In this document: in pieces, positions 55,560-64,000 of the stretch | How the letters are laid out: each line of letters opens with the position of its first letter | Position numbering within the stretch: position 1 is the stretch's first letter | DNA from: Thermomicrobiales bacterium | GTDB lineage: Bacteria; Chloroflexota; Chloroflexia; Thermomicrobiales; UBA6265 | Direction of reading: 5' to 3' | Length of the DNA stretch: 64,000 nt | NCBI GenBank assembly: GCA_030447415.1 | Contig: JAUJOZ010000020.1 | Location: 1 to 64,000 of the forward strand | Notes under the pieces: model-generated | Told to the model about the DNA's origin: nothing | The model's database searches: none | Seen by the model: the letters and a program-made list of their open reading frames with translations, nothing else | Translations under genes and position numbers: made by a program

Positions 55560-56630
55560 TTGACGCCTGATGGCGGGAATTGGAAGATAACCGCACGCGT
55601 GCCATCGCTCAAACAGAATGCGCCTGTGGCCGACCCGACGCCCGCCGACCGGAGCTATCCCAAGCCGGTTCCCCTCGTTCCGTTGCCGGACCGGGGCCGC
55701 GACGCCGCGCCCTTACCAGCTCAGTTGTCGTCGTTCGTGGGGAGGGCGCAGGAGGTGGCGGCGGTGGCGGCGCTGCTCCGTGAGGAGGAGGTGCGTCTCG
55801 TCACCCTGATCGGCCCAGGCGGTGTGGGCAAGACTCGCCTCGCCCTCCACGTCACCGCCAACCTGGCGTCCCACTTCGCCGACGGCGTTGCGTTCGCTGA
55901 CCTCTCACCCGTTCGTGACCCAGAGCTGGTCGCGTCCACGGTCGCGCACGCACTGAGCCTGTTGGACACTCGGGACCGTTCCGTCAAATCGACGCTGAGC
56001 ACCCACCTGTCAGCCAAGCATCTGCTGCTCGTTCTCGACAATTTCGAGCACGTCCTCGGCGCCGCGCCGTTGGTTAGCCACCTGCTCGCGGGCTGCCCGC
56101 GCCTAAGGGTCTTGGTCACCAGCCGCGCCCGGTTGCGCGTTTCCGGTGAGCGGGCTTTTCCTGTCGCACCGCTTGGGGTGCCGGACGTATCGCAGACCGC
56201 GACGGTTGTGGACCTGCTCGACGCCGACGCCGTCAGACTCTTCGTGACCCGTGCCCGGGAGACCGACCCGACCTTCGCCCTCACTTCCGAGAACGCCAAG
56301 GCGGTGGCCGAGATCTGCCATCGCCTCGACGGATTGCCGCTGGCGATCGAGCTCGCGGCAGCGCGAACCAACGTCCTCCGACCGGCGGCACTACTGTCGC
56401 GCCTGTCGCGGCGCCTGCCGCTCCTGGCCGATGGTCCGCGGGACCTGCCGTCCCGCCATCAGGCCCTGCGTGCGGCAATTGCGTGGAGCTACGACCTGCT
56501 CTGTCCGGAGGAGCAGACCGTCTTCCGGCGGCTAGCTGTGCTCACCGGCGGCTGCGCCCTTGAGGCCGCGAAGGCGGTGGCGGGCGGTTTAGGCGCCGAT
56601 GCCAGCCAGGTGCTGGCGGGCATCGTCTGA
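55560..56630 (+). pseudogene. NB-ARC (STAND) ATPase regulator, C-terminally truncated
   Basis: This encodes 356 residues. SSFVGRAQEVAAV leads into a Walker A, GPGGVGKTRLA, near residue 83, a Walker B LLLVLDNFEHVL near 155, TSRARLRVSGE and the GLPLAIELAAAR motif of NB-ARC domains. Such proteins normally continue with helical or TPR repeats, often with a LuxR domain, to 750-1000 residues. Here the frame stops right where an ABC-permease fragment begins, so the C-terminal sensor is deleted. The start may be TTG 55560 or GTG 55599. Confidence 0.8.
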
Positions 56631-57822
56631 CCGTGGCCATGTTCAGCCTGATCGTCTTCTCTCTGGTGATGATGGCCGCCATGAACCAGAATTTCACCCA
56701 CATGCTCCTCGGCGACGAGGCGAACGCTGGCTGGGACGTGCGCGCCGACCAAATTAGCGCCAACCCCACCCGATCGCTGACTTGGAGGGGGCATTGCGCG
56801 CCCAGGGCGTCTCGACCGATCGTTTCCCGGCGATCGGCGCCACCCACAGTCCCAGCACGTCCGTCTCCGAGGTCCGGGTCGCCGGCGATCCGGACCCGGT
56901 CTGGAAGACGTACCCCGTCCACGGGATGGAGCCGGGCTTCATCGACGGCGGCGCACTCCTATTCGGGCAGCGGGCCAAGGGCTACGAGACTGACGCGGCC
57001 ATCCTCGACGCAATCCGCACGCAGCCTAACGTGGCGATTGCCGACGCGTTCGCGATCCCGGCCGACGACGACTTCGGGGGGAATGAGGATGCCTTCACGC
57101 TGACCGGCCTATCGGCTGAGGACGAGGTCTTTGACCCCATCGCGGTTGAGTTGGTCGACCCGGTCGACGGCTCGACCCACACCGTCACCATCATCGGTGT
57201 CCTCGACGAGAAGATCGGCAGCCTGCTGGGTATCTACGCCGCCCAGCCCACGATCGACGCCGTCTATGGTCGGACGGCCGCTACCTCCTACTACCTGGCG
57301 CTGGACGATCCCGACCAGGCGGAGGGCGTGGCCAAGGAGGTCGAGGCGGCACTGCTCGCCAACGGCGTTGAGGCCACCTCGATCCGCGACGAGCTGGAGG
57401 AAGGCCAGAAGCAGTCGAACGGCTTCCTCTACATCATCCAGGGGTTCATGGGTCTCGGCCTCGTGGTCGGGATCGCAGCAGTCGGAGTGATCGCCTCCCG
57501 CTCGGTGGTCGAGCGGCGGCAACAGATCGGCGTCCTGCGGGCGCTGGGCTTCCAGCGCGGCGCCGTGGCCCTATCCTTCCTGATCGAGACGGCGTTCGTC
57601 GTCGGATTGGGTGGTCTCGCCGGCACGGCGCTTGGGTTGATCCTGGCGCGTAACCTCTTCACCAGCGACGAGGTCGGCTCCTCGGAGGCCGGGTTCGTCG
57701 TGCCGTGGGCCATCATCATAGTCGTCGCCGTTTTTACCAACGCGCCGGCGCTACTGATGACCTGGCTCCCGGCCCGCCAGGCCGCTCGCATCGCCCCCGC
57801 CGAGGCACTGCGCTACGAGTAA
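56620..57822 (+). pseudogene. ABC transporter permease (FtsX/MacB type), N-terminally truncated and frameshifted
   Basis: Similarity begins abruptly at L-T-V-A-M-F-S-L-I-V-F, an internal membrane segment of large FtsX-like permeases. A one-base shift near 56770 moves coding to the frame that ends at 57822. That frame has a periplasmic domain and three C-terminal membrane helices (GLVVGIAAVGVIASRSVVER, then two more), ending PAEALRYE as in the family. No ATPase partner is nearby. Confidence 0.78.
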
Positions 57823-57860
57823 GCCACGATGGAATGGCCCGTTCCACGCGGGCCTAGATC

Positions 57861-57897
57861 GAACGGGTAGGCGGGCCACGGACCCGCCTGCCCGTTC
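57861..57897 (+). terminator. hairpin after permease remnant
   Basis: GAACGGGTAGGCGGG and CCCGCCTGCCCGTTC form a 15-bp stem with one G-U pair and a 7-base loop. Confidence 0.65.
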
Positions 57898-58320
57898 CGT
57901 GCGAACTTGAGACGCTGGATTCACTGAGGCGGGGCGCCGACGGGACGGCCGGTGGCGCTGACGCGAATCTCCTCCAACCCCCTGGCCGGGGCAAGCCGGC
58001 TGAGAGCTGGGTGAGCGCCGATGGACTTGGCCTGCTCGGACCGCTCGGGACACCGGTCTAATTGAACCTCCCTGCCGGGACGGTCGGCATGCTCACTTGC
58101 ATCACTGCCGAGTCTCCATGCCTTGTCTAGGCTAACTGGATGCACGTTCGGTCCTTCGAGGCATCGTCTTCTTGTCTATTTAGTGCGCGTCGCTATGTTC
58201 CGAATGGCACCCCCTCGCGGCGATCGGAGCAGCTGCGCGGATGGTGGCGATCACTCGACCACTGGCCCAGTCGTCCCGGCGGGTGAGAACTGCTGGTGGC
58301 CAGTGTCAGCGTTCAACGTC

Positions 58321-58353
58321 TGTAAGGTTTTTGTAAGTTCGGGCCGCTAGGCT
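58321..58353 (+). promoter_or_regulatory. TGTAAG direct repeats with -10 element
   Basis: TGTAAG occurs at 58321 and 58332, an 11-base spacing that equals one helical turn and is typical of OmpR/PhoB-type response-regulator sites. TAGGCT at 58348-58353 would be the -10 element, so the repeats take the place of a -35 element. Confidence 0.55.
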
Positions 58354-58411
58354 CAAAGGGAGATCGGGGCGACCGTGCCCCGGTGCCAACGGCAGGCCCG
58401 GAGGAGGAATC

Positions 58412-58933
58412 ATGGACGGTCAGCAGTCTTACCCGACCACGACGGCCTTGGCTAAGCATACGAACCGGCGGCTGACGGACGTCGTCCGGCGTTTGTGGAC
58501 GGATGAACGCTTTCTGGCTTCCTTCCGCCGGGACCCCGAGGCGGCGTTGGGCCGCTACGGGCTGACCCGGGACGAGGTCGCGGCGGTGAAATCCGGAGAT
58601 GAGGTCCGGCTCGCGGCTCTCGGGGTCGACGTGCGATCGCTTCACACGAGTCCTGTTTCTACCGCCACGCTCACCACTCTGTTCCGGGTGGCACCGCGCC
58701 TCGCCGCGCTGCTGTTGGCAGTGCAGCTCACCCTGGCGGCGACGACCTCGACGGCGGCGCGAGGCCGCGGTAGGGGACGAGCCCGTGCCGCCAGGGTGCT
58801 CCGCGTCCGCTACTTCGCACGTGCCGCCGCCGGCCGGAGGACCGGACTCGTTCGGGCCGTTCGCGTCCAGCCCATCGGCGACGGACAAGAGGGAGGCATT
58901 GGCTTGCCGATCGATTACGGAACGAACGACTAG
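58412..58933 (+). CDS. LigA-like leader protein with hydrophobic segment and Arg-rich tail (possible modified-peptide precursor)
   Basis: This encodes 173 residues. Residues 25-75 (LWTDERFLASFRRDPEAAL, then GRYGLTRDEVAAV) resemble the small LigA-type helical domain that also serves as a leader in some ribosomally made, modified peptides. Residues 94-112 are hydrophobic (RLAALLLAVQLTLAATTS). Residues 117-151 hold 13 arginines. The tail ends GGIGLPIDYGTND. The frame is favoured over others because it stops just before a strong hairpin. GGAGGAGG lies 5 bases upstream of ATG 58412. A dimethylargininase-fold enzyme follows. A precursor role is inference; it may instead be a small membrane protein. 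Confidence 0.65.
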   Translation: MDGQQSYPTTTALAKHTNRRLTDVVRRLWTDERFLASFRRDPEAALGRYGLTRDEVAAVKSGDEVRLAALGVDVRSLHTSPVSTATLTTLFRVAPRLAALLLAVQLTLAATTSTAARGRGRGRARAARVLRVRYFARAAAGRRTGLVRAVRVQPIGDGQEGGIGLPIDYGTND

Positions 58934-58945
58934 GGCCGACGAAGC

Positions 58946-58978
58946 CGGGGCACCGCGCGGTTACTGCGCGGTGCCCCG
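58946..58978 (+). terminator. hairpin between the LigA-like gene and the dimethylargininase-like gene
   Basis: CGGGGCACCGCGC and GCGCGGTGCCCCG form a 13-bp perfect stem with a 7-base loop, 12 bases after the stop and 13 before the next ATG. No U-tract follows. It may end the upstream transcript fully or act as a partial attenuator. Confidence 0.65.
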
Positions 58979-58991
58979 TGCCGTCACTCCA

Positions 58992-59888
58992 ATGACGACA
59001 TTCCTTCTCTGCCCACCGACTCACTTCGCCGCCCACTTCCTGGGCAACCCCTGGATGGACTGGCGACAATCGATCGTTCCAGATCGCGCGATGCGCGAGT
59101 GGGAACAGCTACGCTCCCTGATCAAGGCTCGCGGCGGCCGGAGCGAGACGATTGCCCCGGCATCTCAGGCCGGGGCCATGACCTTTACGCGCGACGCCGC
59201 GCTCGTCTACGGGCCGGGTAGGGCGCTCATCCTGCGGAACGACGGACCCAGGGGAGACACCGAGCCAACGCGGTTCGCGCGCTGGTTCGCGGAGTCGGGG
59301 TACGAGACCGAGACAACGCCATACCGGCTCGACGGCGGTAATGTGCTCCGCTGCGCGGATGGGCGGTACTTGATCGGGCTGAAGCCGGGGTCGAGCGGCC
59401 GCGTGGAGCGCTACTTAGCGCGTCTGCTGGGCCGACTCACTGGCGCCCGCTGCTTCGGCGTACCGCTCAGCGATGTGCGGTACCTGCACTTGGACATGGT
59501 CATCGCGGACCTAAACGGCCGCGGCTGGTTGGTCTATCCGGCGGGTCTTGGTGGGGCCAATCTCACCCTACCGGAGTGGGATGCGATCTTCCTCGGCCGA
59601 CCGATCATCGAGGTCGAGCGCGATGAGGCCGCTCGGTTGGCGTGCAATGTCGTCCCCATTGGGAATACCATTGTCGGCTGCGGGCTCTCGCGGCGCCTCA
59701 TCCGCGCCATTGAACACCTTGGCTGCGAAGTGGCCGTGACGCCTCTCGAGGAGTTCCGCAAAGCGGGCGGCGGCGCCCACTGCCTGACGCTCGAACTCGA
59801 GGTCGAGGAAGCGGCAGCCATCTTGCCGTCTGCTCGACGTGAGACTCCGCAGGGTGGGATGACCGCAGTCGCGGGACCAACGAATTGA
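58992..59888 (+). CDS. dimethylargininase / amidinotransferase-fold enzyme
   Basis: This encodes 298 residues with the pentein fold. The segments are TRDAALVYGPGRALILRN, then the substrate-binding LDGGNVL near residue 112, the catalytic His of YLHLDMVI (H166), ACNVVPIGNTIV, and the nucleophile Cys264 in AGGGAHCLTLELE. All catalytic residues are kept. Relatives hydrolyse the guanidine group of methylarginine, arginine or arginine residues in peptides. There is no ribosome site before ATG 58992, which follows a hairpin closely. The neighbour with an Arg-rich tail makes a peptide substrate conceivable. Confidence 0.88.
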   Translation: MTTFLLCPPTHFAAHFLGNPWMDWRQSIVPDRAMREWEQLRSLIKARGGRSETIAPASQAGAMTFTRDAALVYGPGRALILRNDGPRGDTEPTRFARWFAESGYETETTPYRLDGGNVLRCADGRYLIGLKPGSSGRVERYLARLLGRLTGARCFGVPLSDVRYLHLDMVIADLNGRGWLVYPAGLGGANLTLPEWDAIFLGRPIIEVERDEAARLACNVVPIGNTIVGCGLSRRLIRAIEHLGCEVAVTPLEEFRKAGGGAHCLTLELEVEEAAAILPSARRETPQGGMTAVAGPTN

Positions 59889-60255
59889 GGGTGGCTCCCA
59901 GCCCCGATCCAATGCAGATATTGAGATCCCCATGGGTGTGACCGGGCATACTGACCGGAGGGAGTAATAGAGACGGGCAGTGCAGGTGGTATGCCCAATC
60001 TGTCCCTCCACCCTTCGGCGCACCGGCGCGCCAACACTAGACTCGTGAGAGGGGAACTCCATCACCAGCCGACAGGGCGGACTAGCACCGTGCCCGTGAG
60101 CGCACGTTAAATACACGTTCGCTCAAGGGACCAACCGGCGTGGACTGGCTGTGCAGACCCGCCGCGGTTGGAGAGTCGCTAATGGCCTCAACGGCGACGC
60201 GCGAATTTGGTGGCGGAGCTCGGCTGGAATGAGACTGATGAGGGAGAGCACGCCG
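59889..60255. other. intergenic region before MOSC gene
   Basis: About 370 bases without a supported gene. Frames running into the MOSC protein from 60151 lack family similarity. No clear terminator or promoter was found. Confidence 0.35.
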
Positions 60256-60798
60256 ATGGGCGGTGTCGTGATAGCCGTGAGTCGCAGTGCAACGCACACG
60301 CTGGTCAAGCCGAATCTGGACCGTATCCGGCTCCTGCGAGGTCTCGGCGTCGAGGGCGATGCGCACCTGGGAGAGACAGTCCAGCACCGCTCGCGAGTCG
60401 CCCGCGACCCGAGCCAGCCGAACCTTCGCCAGGTGCATCTGATTCACGCGGAGCTGCATGACGAGCTCCGGGCCACCGGTTTCGCCGTGTCGCCCGGGCA
60501 GATGGGTGAGAATGTCACCACCCGCGGCCTCGATTTGCTCGGGCTGCCGACGGGGACGCGCCTCTACCTGGGCGACACCGCGGTGGTCGAAGTCACGGGC
60601 CTGCGGAATCCCTGTGCTCAGTTGGATCGGATCCAGGCGGGCCTGATGGCAGCGACGCTGGGGCGCGACGAGCACGGCAACCTCATTCGAAAGGCCGGCG
60701 TCATGGGCATCGTTGTCGCCGGCGGAGAGATACGGCCTGGCGACCCAGTCCACGCCGAGTTGCCGCCGGGACCGCGCAAGTCGCTCGAGCCGGTCTGA
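60256..60798 (+). CDS. MOSC-domain protein (YiiM-like)
   Basis: This encodes 180 residues, a stand-alone MOSC domain. GVEGDAHLGETVQHR, PGQMGENVTTRGLDLLGLP and the Cys of GLRNPCAQLD are the family features; the Cys is expected to hold a sulfur or molybdenum-cofactor ligand. Relatives detoxify N-hydroxylated compounds or handle sulfur. ATG 60256 has GAGGGAG 9 bases upstream. It stands alone. Confidence 0.9.
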   Translation: MGGVVIAVSRSATHTLVKPNLDRIRLLRGLGVEGDAHLGETVQHRSRVARDPSQPNLRQVHLIHAELHDELRATGFAVSPGQMGENVTTRGLDLLGLPTGTRLYLGDTAVVEVTGLRNPCAQLDRIQAGLMAATLGRDEHGNLIRKAGVMGIVVAGGEIRPGDPVHAELPPGPRKSLEPV

Positions 60799-61053
60799 TC
60801 GGAACCGAGCGCCGACGCCCGGTCACGCCGCTCCGCCGCTGACGCTTACCATCCCCAACCGGAACACTGATCCGGCAGCCAAGGCCAATGCCGCACGCCT
60901 CTTCCAGCGCGCAATCCGCTCTAGCGAGGCCCGATGAATGCTTCCGGCGAAGTGGTTAGCATGGAGTCGTACACAGCCACCACTAATCGCTCCGGTTGCT
61001 CGTTCTCGATTGTGAGTAACGCCCGGATCAGCTGAAAGACCGGCCGTCAGGAA

Positions 61054-61470
61054 CTACTCTTCGGCATTGGTTACAGTTACGACGCCGCCGAGTCGCCGCA
61101 GCAGGCCGCACCCTTCCACGTTCTCCCAATACTCCGCCATCCTGGTGTTGCCGAGTCGCGAGACAATGGTCGCCGCGATCGTCACCAGCGTCCCGATCAG
61201 GCGAATGCCCATGAACCTCCCACGGTGGTTTCCCTGCAGGGTCCAGCGCAGCACGACCCAGTCCCTCTCCGTCGCCGGTTTTTCCGCGCTGACGGAAGGA
61301 TCACCGAAGACGGTTCGGTGAATGGTCACACTCGGCATGACTCCCTCACGGTATTGCGACAACCCATTAGCCGGATAGGCGATAGGCGAGAGCGAAGAGC
61401 TCGTCGAGCGCCCGGAGATCTTGCCCGCTACGCGCGTCGGCCGGCGCCGGACGAGCGCCGTCTTCGTTGC
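61054..61470 (-). pseudogene. SnoaL-like (ester cyclase) protein, decayed
   Basis: The C-terminal half is recognisable: DWVVLRWTLQGNHRGRFMGI, then a strand pair, MAEYWENVEGCGLLRRLGGV. The N-terminal half appears only in other phases (ALVRR in one, QDLRALDELFALAYRLSG in another, followed by a stop). At least two shifts separate the parts. Function unknown even in intact relatives of this type. Confidence 0.65.
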
Positions 61471-61798
61471 GATGTCCACGGAAAGAGCCCCTTGCACGTG
61501 GAGATCCGATCGAGAAGGCTACAACCGCTTTTCGGCCTTCGGTGATTCCCGACTGCAGCGATGCGCAGGAGACGCTCGGTGCGGCCGACCGGGGCGAAAC
61601 GCCAACCGGCCCGCTGCCCGCCGCTCGAGGACCCGAATATTCCCAATTGAGGCAATCGTGGACCTAGCCCGCCAGCCCCTCGGCATGCCCACCCGGGTCC
61701 CGGAGCGAAACGGCTCAGCCCCGGAATCCGCGTCCCTGTCGCCTATTTCTCGCCGGACAGAACCGGCCAATCCATCTCTCTGCGGCGCCCGGACGCGG

Positions 61799-63004
61799 TC
61801 ACGAAGCGGCCAGTTCGATGACTCCGGTTTCGACGCGAGCGCGCGGCATGCCGGCCAAGTCCGGGGCGTCGAGCAACGACTCGTCCGTGGCGCTCACCAG
61901 CACTTGGGCCCCCAGGCGCGCTGCCGTCTCGGTCAGCAACGAGCGGTGCGCTTCGTCCAACTCGGATAGTACGTCGTCCAGCAACAAGACTGGTGGCTCC
62001 AGCGCAACCTCCGTCATCAGGTCCGCTTCGGCGAGCTTGAGCGCAATGACGGCGAGCCGCTGCTGGCCGCGAGACCCGTAGACCGCGATGTCGACGCCCG
62101 CCGCTGTGAATGCGACATCGTCCCGGTGGGGACCGACCAGGCTCATGCCCCGCCGCACCTCGTCGGTTCGGGCTTCTCCCAACCGAATTTCGAACTCCCG
62201 ACTGACCATCGCCTGAAGTCCATCCCCGTCAACGCCGCCGGCACCCTCGCCGAGCGCCGGCAGGATGAGGCTCGGCTGGTAGGACAGACTGAGCGATCCT
62301 CCCCTGGTCAGCCATTCGAAACGCTGTCGCGCCAACTGGGACAGCCGATGCACGACGGCAAGGCGTCGTGACACAACCACGGAGCCGAACGCCACAAGTT
62401 CCGTGTCCCAGAACGCGAGCTGCGATCCCGCGGCGGCAGACGTCGGCACGACCCGGTGTCTCGCCAGCGCCTTGAGCAGGCTGTTGCGCTGCGCCAGGAC
62501 CCGGTTATAGCGCGACAAGGCCCGCAGATAGCCGCCGTCGAGCTGTGAGATCGTGAGGTCCAGGTACCGACGCCGCCCGCTCGGGGGTCCGGATACGAGG
62601 GCAACGTCCTCCGGTGAGAAGAGGACTGCTTTGAGCGCGCCGACGGCGTCCATCGCGCGCACCGATCGACCGTTGAGCTTGATCTGCTTGCGGGTGTTAC
62701 CCGGGCGCTCGGGGTCGGCTTGAAGGGCAATTTCCAGATCAACGTCGCCGGCGGCGCGCGTTACGCTGCCGTGGATGCGCGCATAGGGGGGAAATCCGAC
62801 GTCGCGTCCGCTTCCCCAGTTGATGACCTCGCGCTCGGCGGAGCTTCGCGGCGACCGAGTGGTCGCCAGCATCGCGATCGCCTCAAACAGCGTCGACTTG
62901 CCGCTGGCGTTGGGTCCGGACAGTCGTAAACCCCGCGGATCCAGGTCGATCCGCAGGCGATGGTAGGAGCGAAACTCCTCGAGGTCGAGAGAGCGGAGGT
63001 GCAT
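61799..63004 (-). CDS. recF: DNA replication and repair protein RecF
   Basis: This encodes 401 residues. Walker A, GPNASGKSTLFEAI, is near residue 30; the ABC signature region YGSRGQQRLAVIALKLAE and Walker B PVLLLDDVLSELD are near the C-terminus. It loads RecA at gaps with RecO and RecR. It starts 26 bases after dnaN, the usual dnaA-dnaN-recF order. Confidence 0.97.
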   Translation of the reverse strand: MHLRSLDLEEFRSYHRLRIDLDPRGLRLSGPNASGKSTLFEAIAMLATTRSPRSSAEREVINWGSGRDVGFPPYARIHGSVTRAAGDVDLEIALQADPERPGNTRKQIKLNGRSVRAMDAVGALKAVLFSPEDVALVSGPPSGRRRYLDLTISQLDGGYLRALSRYNRVLAQRNSLLKALARHRVVPTSAAAGSQLAFWDTELVAFGSVVVSRRLAVVHRLSQLARQRFEWLTRGGSLSLSYQPSLILPALGEGAGGVDGDGLQAMVSREFEIRLGEARTDEVRRGMSLVGPHRDDVAFTAAGVDIAVYGSRGQQRLAVIALKLAEADLMTEVALEPPVLLLDDVLSELDEAHRSLLTETAARLGAQVLVSATDESLLDAPDLAGMPRARVETGVIELAAS

Positions 63005-63030
63005 AGGCCGGGCGGGTTGGTGCGAGGTGA

Positions 63031-64000
63031 TCAGTGCGCGCCGATGACCATCGGCATGATGACGTGGGTGTAGTCCTCCGTGCCGACCGCGCGGACGACC
63101 CCCGCTTGGTTGGTTCCATTCATGCCAACGAGTACCTGCCCGTTCTTGAGCACGGTCAGGACGTCGGCAAGGTACCGCGCATTGAAGGCGATCTGGGTCT
63201 CAGGCCCGGTCACGCTCGCATCGACGAAGCTCTGGCTGTTGCCCCGTTCGGCGGCGTTGGCGGAGACCTCGATATTGCCCGGCATGAACTCTTCTTCGCC
63301 GGCGTGCACCTCCAAGCGAACCACGTCGTTGTTATCACGGGCGAAGTAGCTTGCGCGCCGCACGGCGTTCAAAAAGGCATCCCGGCCGAGCTCGAGACGT
63401 GTGTTGAAGTCCCGCGGAATGATCTGCTTGAAATCAGGGAACGTTCCGTCGATGAGTCGTGACAGAAACTCGGTCTCGCCGACGCGAACCAGCAGTTGGC
63501 TCTGCGTCGGCGTGATCGCTAGGCGAACCGGGTCGGTATGGTCGCCAAGGATGCGCGCCAACTCGCGCATGGCTCGCGCTGGGACGATGATGTCGAGGCG
63601 CTCCGCGACCGGCGCGGCTAACTCGCCGTGACGAACCGCCAGCCGAAAGCCGTCGGCCGCTGCCAACGTCAATGTTTCACCTTCGAACCGCGCGAGGACG
63701 CCGGCTAGCACGGGCCGGCTCTCGTCGGTGGCCGCCGCAAACTCGACCTGGGCGATCATCTCTCGCAGCGCCTGGGGATCCACCTCCGCGGCGTAGGCGT
63801 CTCCCTCCAGTCGGGGAATCACCGGAAAGTCGTCGGCATCGATGCCGTTGATGCCGGCTTTGTCCCGGCCACATTGGACTTGGAGCGTCGCCCGCGGTTC
63901 CTCGACGGTCAGGGAGACCGGAGCGTTCGGCAGGGTGTTGACAAACTCGCTGAGTAATCGCGCATCCACCGTGATCCGGCCCGGCTCGTCGATTGACGCG
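63031..64000 (-). CDS. dnaN: DNA polymerase III beta clamp, N-terminus outside window
   Basis: The frame is open to the right edge: IDEPGRITVDARLLSEFVNTLP, in frame, is typical of residues 60-80 of the clamp, so about 60 residues are missing. The body shows FPVIPRLEGD, VLARFEGETLTLAATDGFRL-like sequence and the family ending MPMVIGAH, a variant of MPMRL. It is the sliding clamp. dnaA is expected just outside the window. Confidence 0.96.
   Translation of the reverse strand, partial: ASIDEPGRITVDARLLSEFVNTLPNAPVSLTVEEPRATLQVQCGRDKAGINGIDADDFPVIPRLEGDAYAAEVDPQALREMIAQVEFAAATDESRPVLAGVLARFEGETLTLAAADGFRLAVRHGELAAPVAERLDIIVPARAMRELARILGDHTDPVRLAITPTQSQLLVRVGETEFLSRLIDGTFPDFKQIIPRDFNTRLELGRDAFLNAVRRASYFARDNNDVVRLEVHAGEEEFMPGNIEVSANAAERGNSQSFVDASVTGPETQIAFNARYLADVLTVLKNGQVLVGMNGTNQAGVVRAVGTEDYTHVIMPMVIGAH

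Larger units (their letters stand above)
57823..58411. other. intergenic region before the LigA-like gene
   Basis: The left end holds a terminator. Frames here are short and unconvincing. The right end carries direct repeats and a -10 element for the next gene, and GGAGGAGG before its ATG. Nothing else is recognised. Confidence 0.4.

Noticed and set aside
57921..58145. 74-residue minus-strand frame
   Set aside because: No domain, no ribosome site, poor start; treated as chance coding in GC-rich DNA.

Overview
The window is high-GC DNA from a bacterial chromosome, most likely a thermophilic Chloroflexota of the Thermomicrobia type. That assignment is inference. It rests on gene content (split-type GcvPA, a DUF47-Pit phosphate pair, an NB-ARC regulator, an LPxTG surface protein in a high-GC background) and not on a marker-gene tree. 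Core genes carry short overlaps (ATGA, GTGA, TGATG) typical of translational coupling, and most have a readable Shine-Dalgarno site.

Left edge (1-6.1 kb): an open-ended PD-(D/E)XK nuclease-like gene is followed by the isolated 3' half of a tRNA-Gly, which looks like the scar (att site) of an integrated element lying to the left. Next come a yedK-type SRAP gene, a small hypothetical gene, and a PIN-domain membrane-protein gene split by an IS630-family insertion at a TA site.

Core block (6.4-37.5 kb): phosphate uptake (DUF47-Pit), tRNA-Met, rsfS, glyA, galE, plsY, der, the glycine cleavage genes gcvT-gcvH-gcvPA (gcvPB is not here), and the purine operon purB-purC-purS-purQ-purL-purF. Facing these is glmS, preceded by a glmS ribozyme, in a tight operon with tatD, rdgB and an orphan Mur-ligase-like gene. 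Then come polX, dnaE, an XRE regulator, a FolD homologue lacking two cyclohydrolase residues, and tRNA-Gln. Serine/glycine C1 metabolism (glyA, gcv, folD) sits beside purine synthesis, which uses the C1 units.

Accessory island (37.48-53.6 kb): a 16.1-kb integrative element is inserted at the anticodon-to-3'-end portion of tRNA-Gln, with a perfect 46-bp direct repeat at each end. It carries an ApeA (HEPN) anti-phage gene broken by an amber codon, a tyrosine integrase, small HTH regulators, two SWIM zinc-finger proteins, secreted and surface proteins, a small-terminase-like gene, a primase-type zinc-finger protein, a P-loop ATPase and an excisionase-like gene. Many of its genes carry single-base indels, while the core genes do not. 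Three pairs of 10-bp repeats (12-bp pitch) mark putative integrase arm sites. The third pair lies outside the right att copy at the same 71-bp offset, so a second, decayed element sits in tandem: its integrase is a fragment and its kinase-like cargo gene is flanked by inverted repeats.

Right edge (55.5-64 kb): a truncated NB-ARC protein joined by a deletion to a truncated ABC permease, then a two-gene locus with a LigA-like leader, a hydrophobic segment and an Arg-rich tail next to a dimethylargininase-fold enzyme (a possible arginine-modified peptide system). A MOSC protein, a decayed SnoaL-like gene, recF and the start-truncated dnaN complete the window. No CRISPR array and no rRNA were seen.
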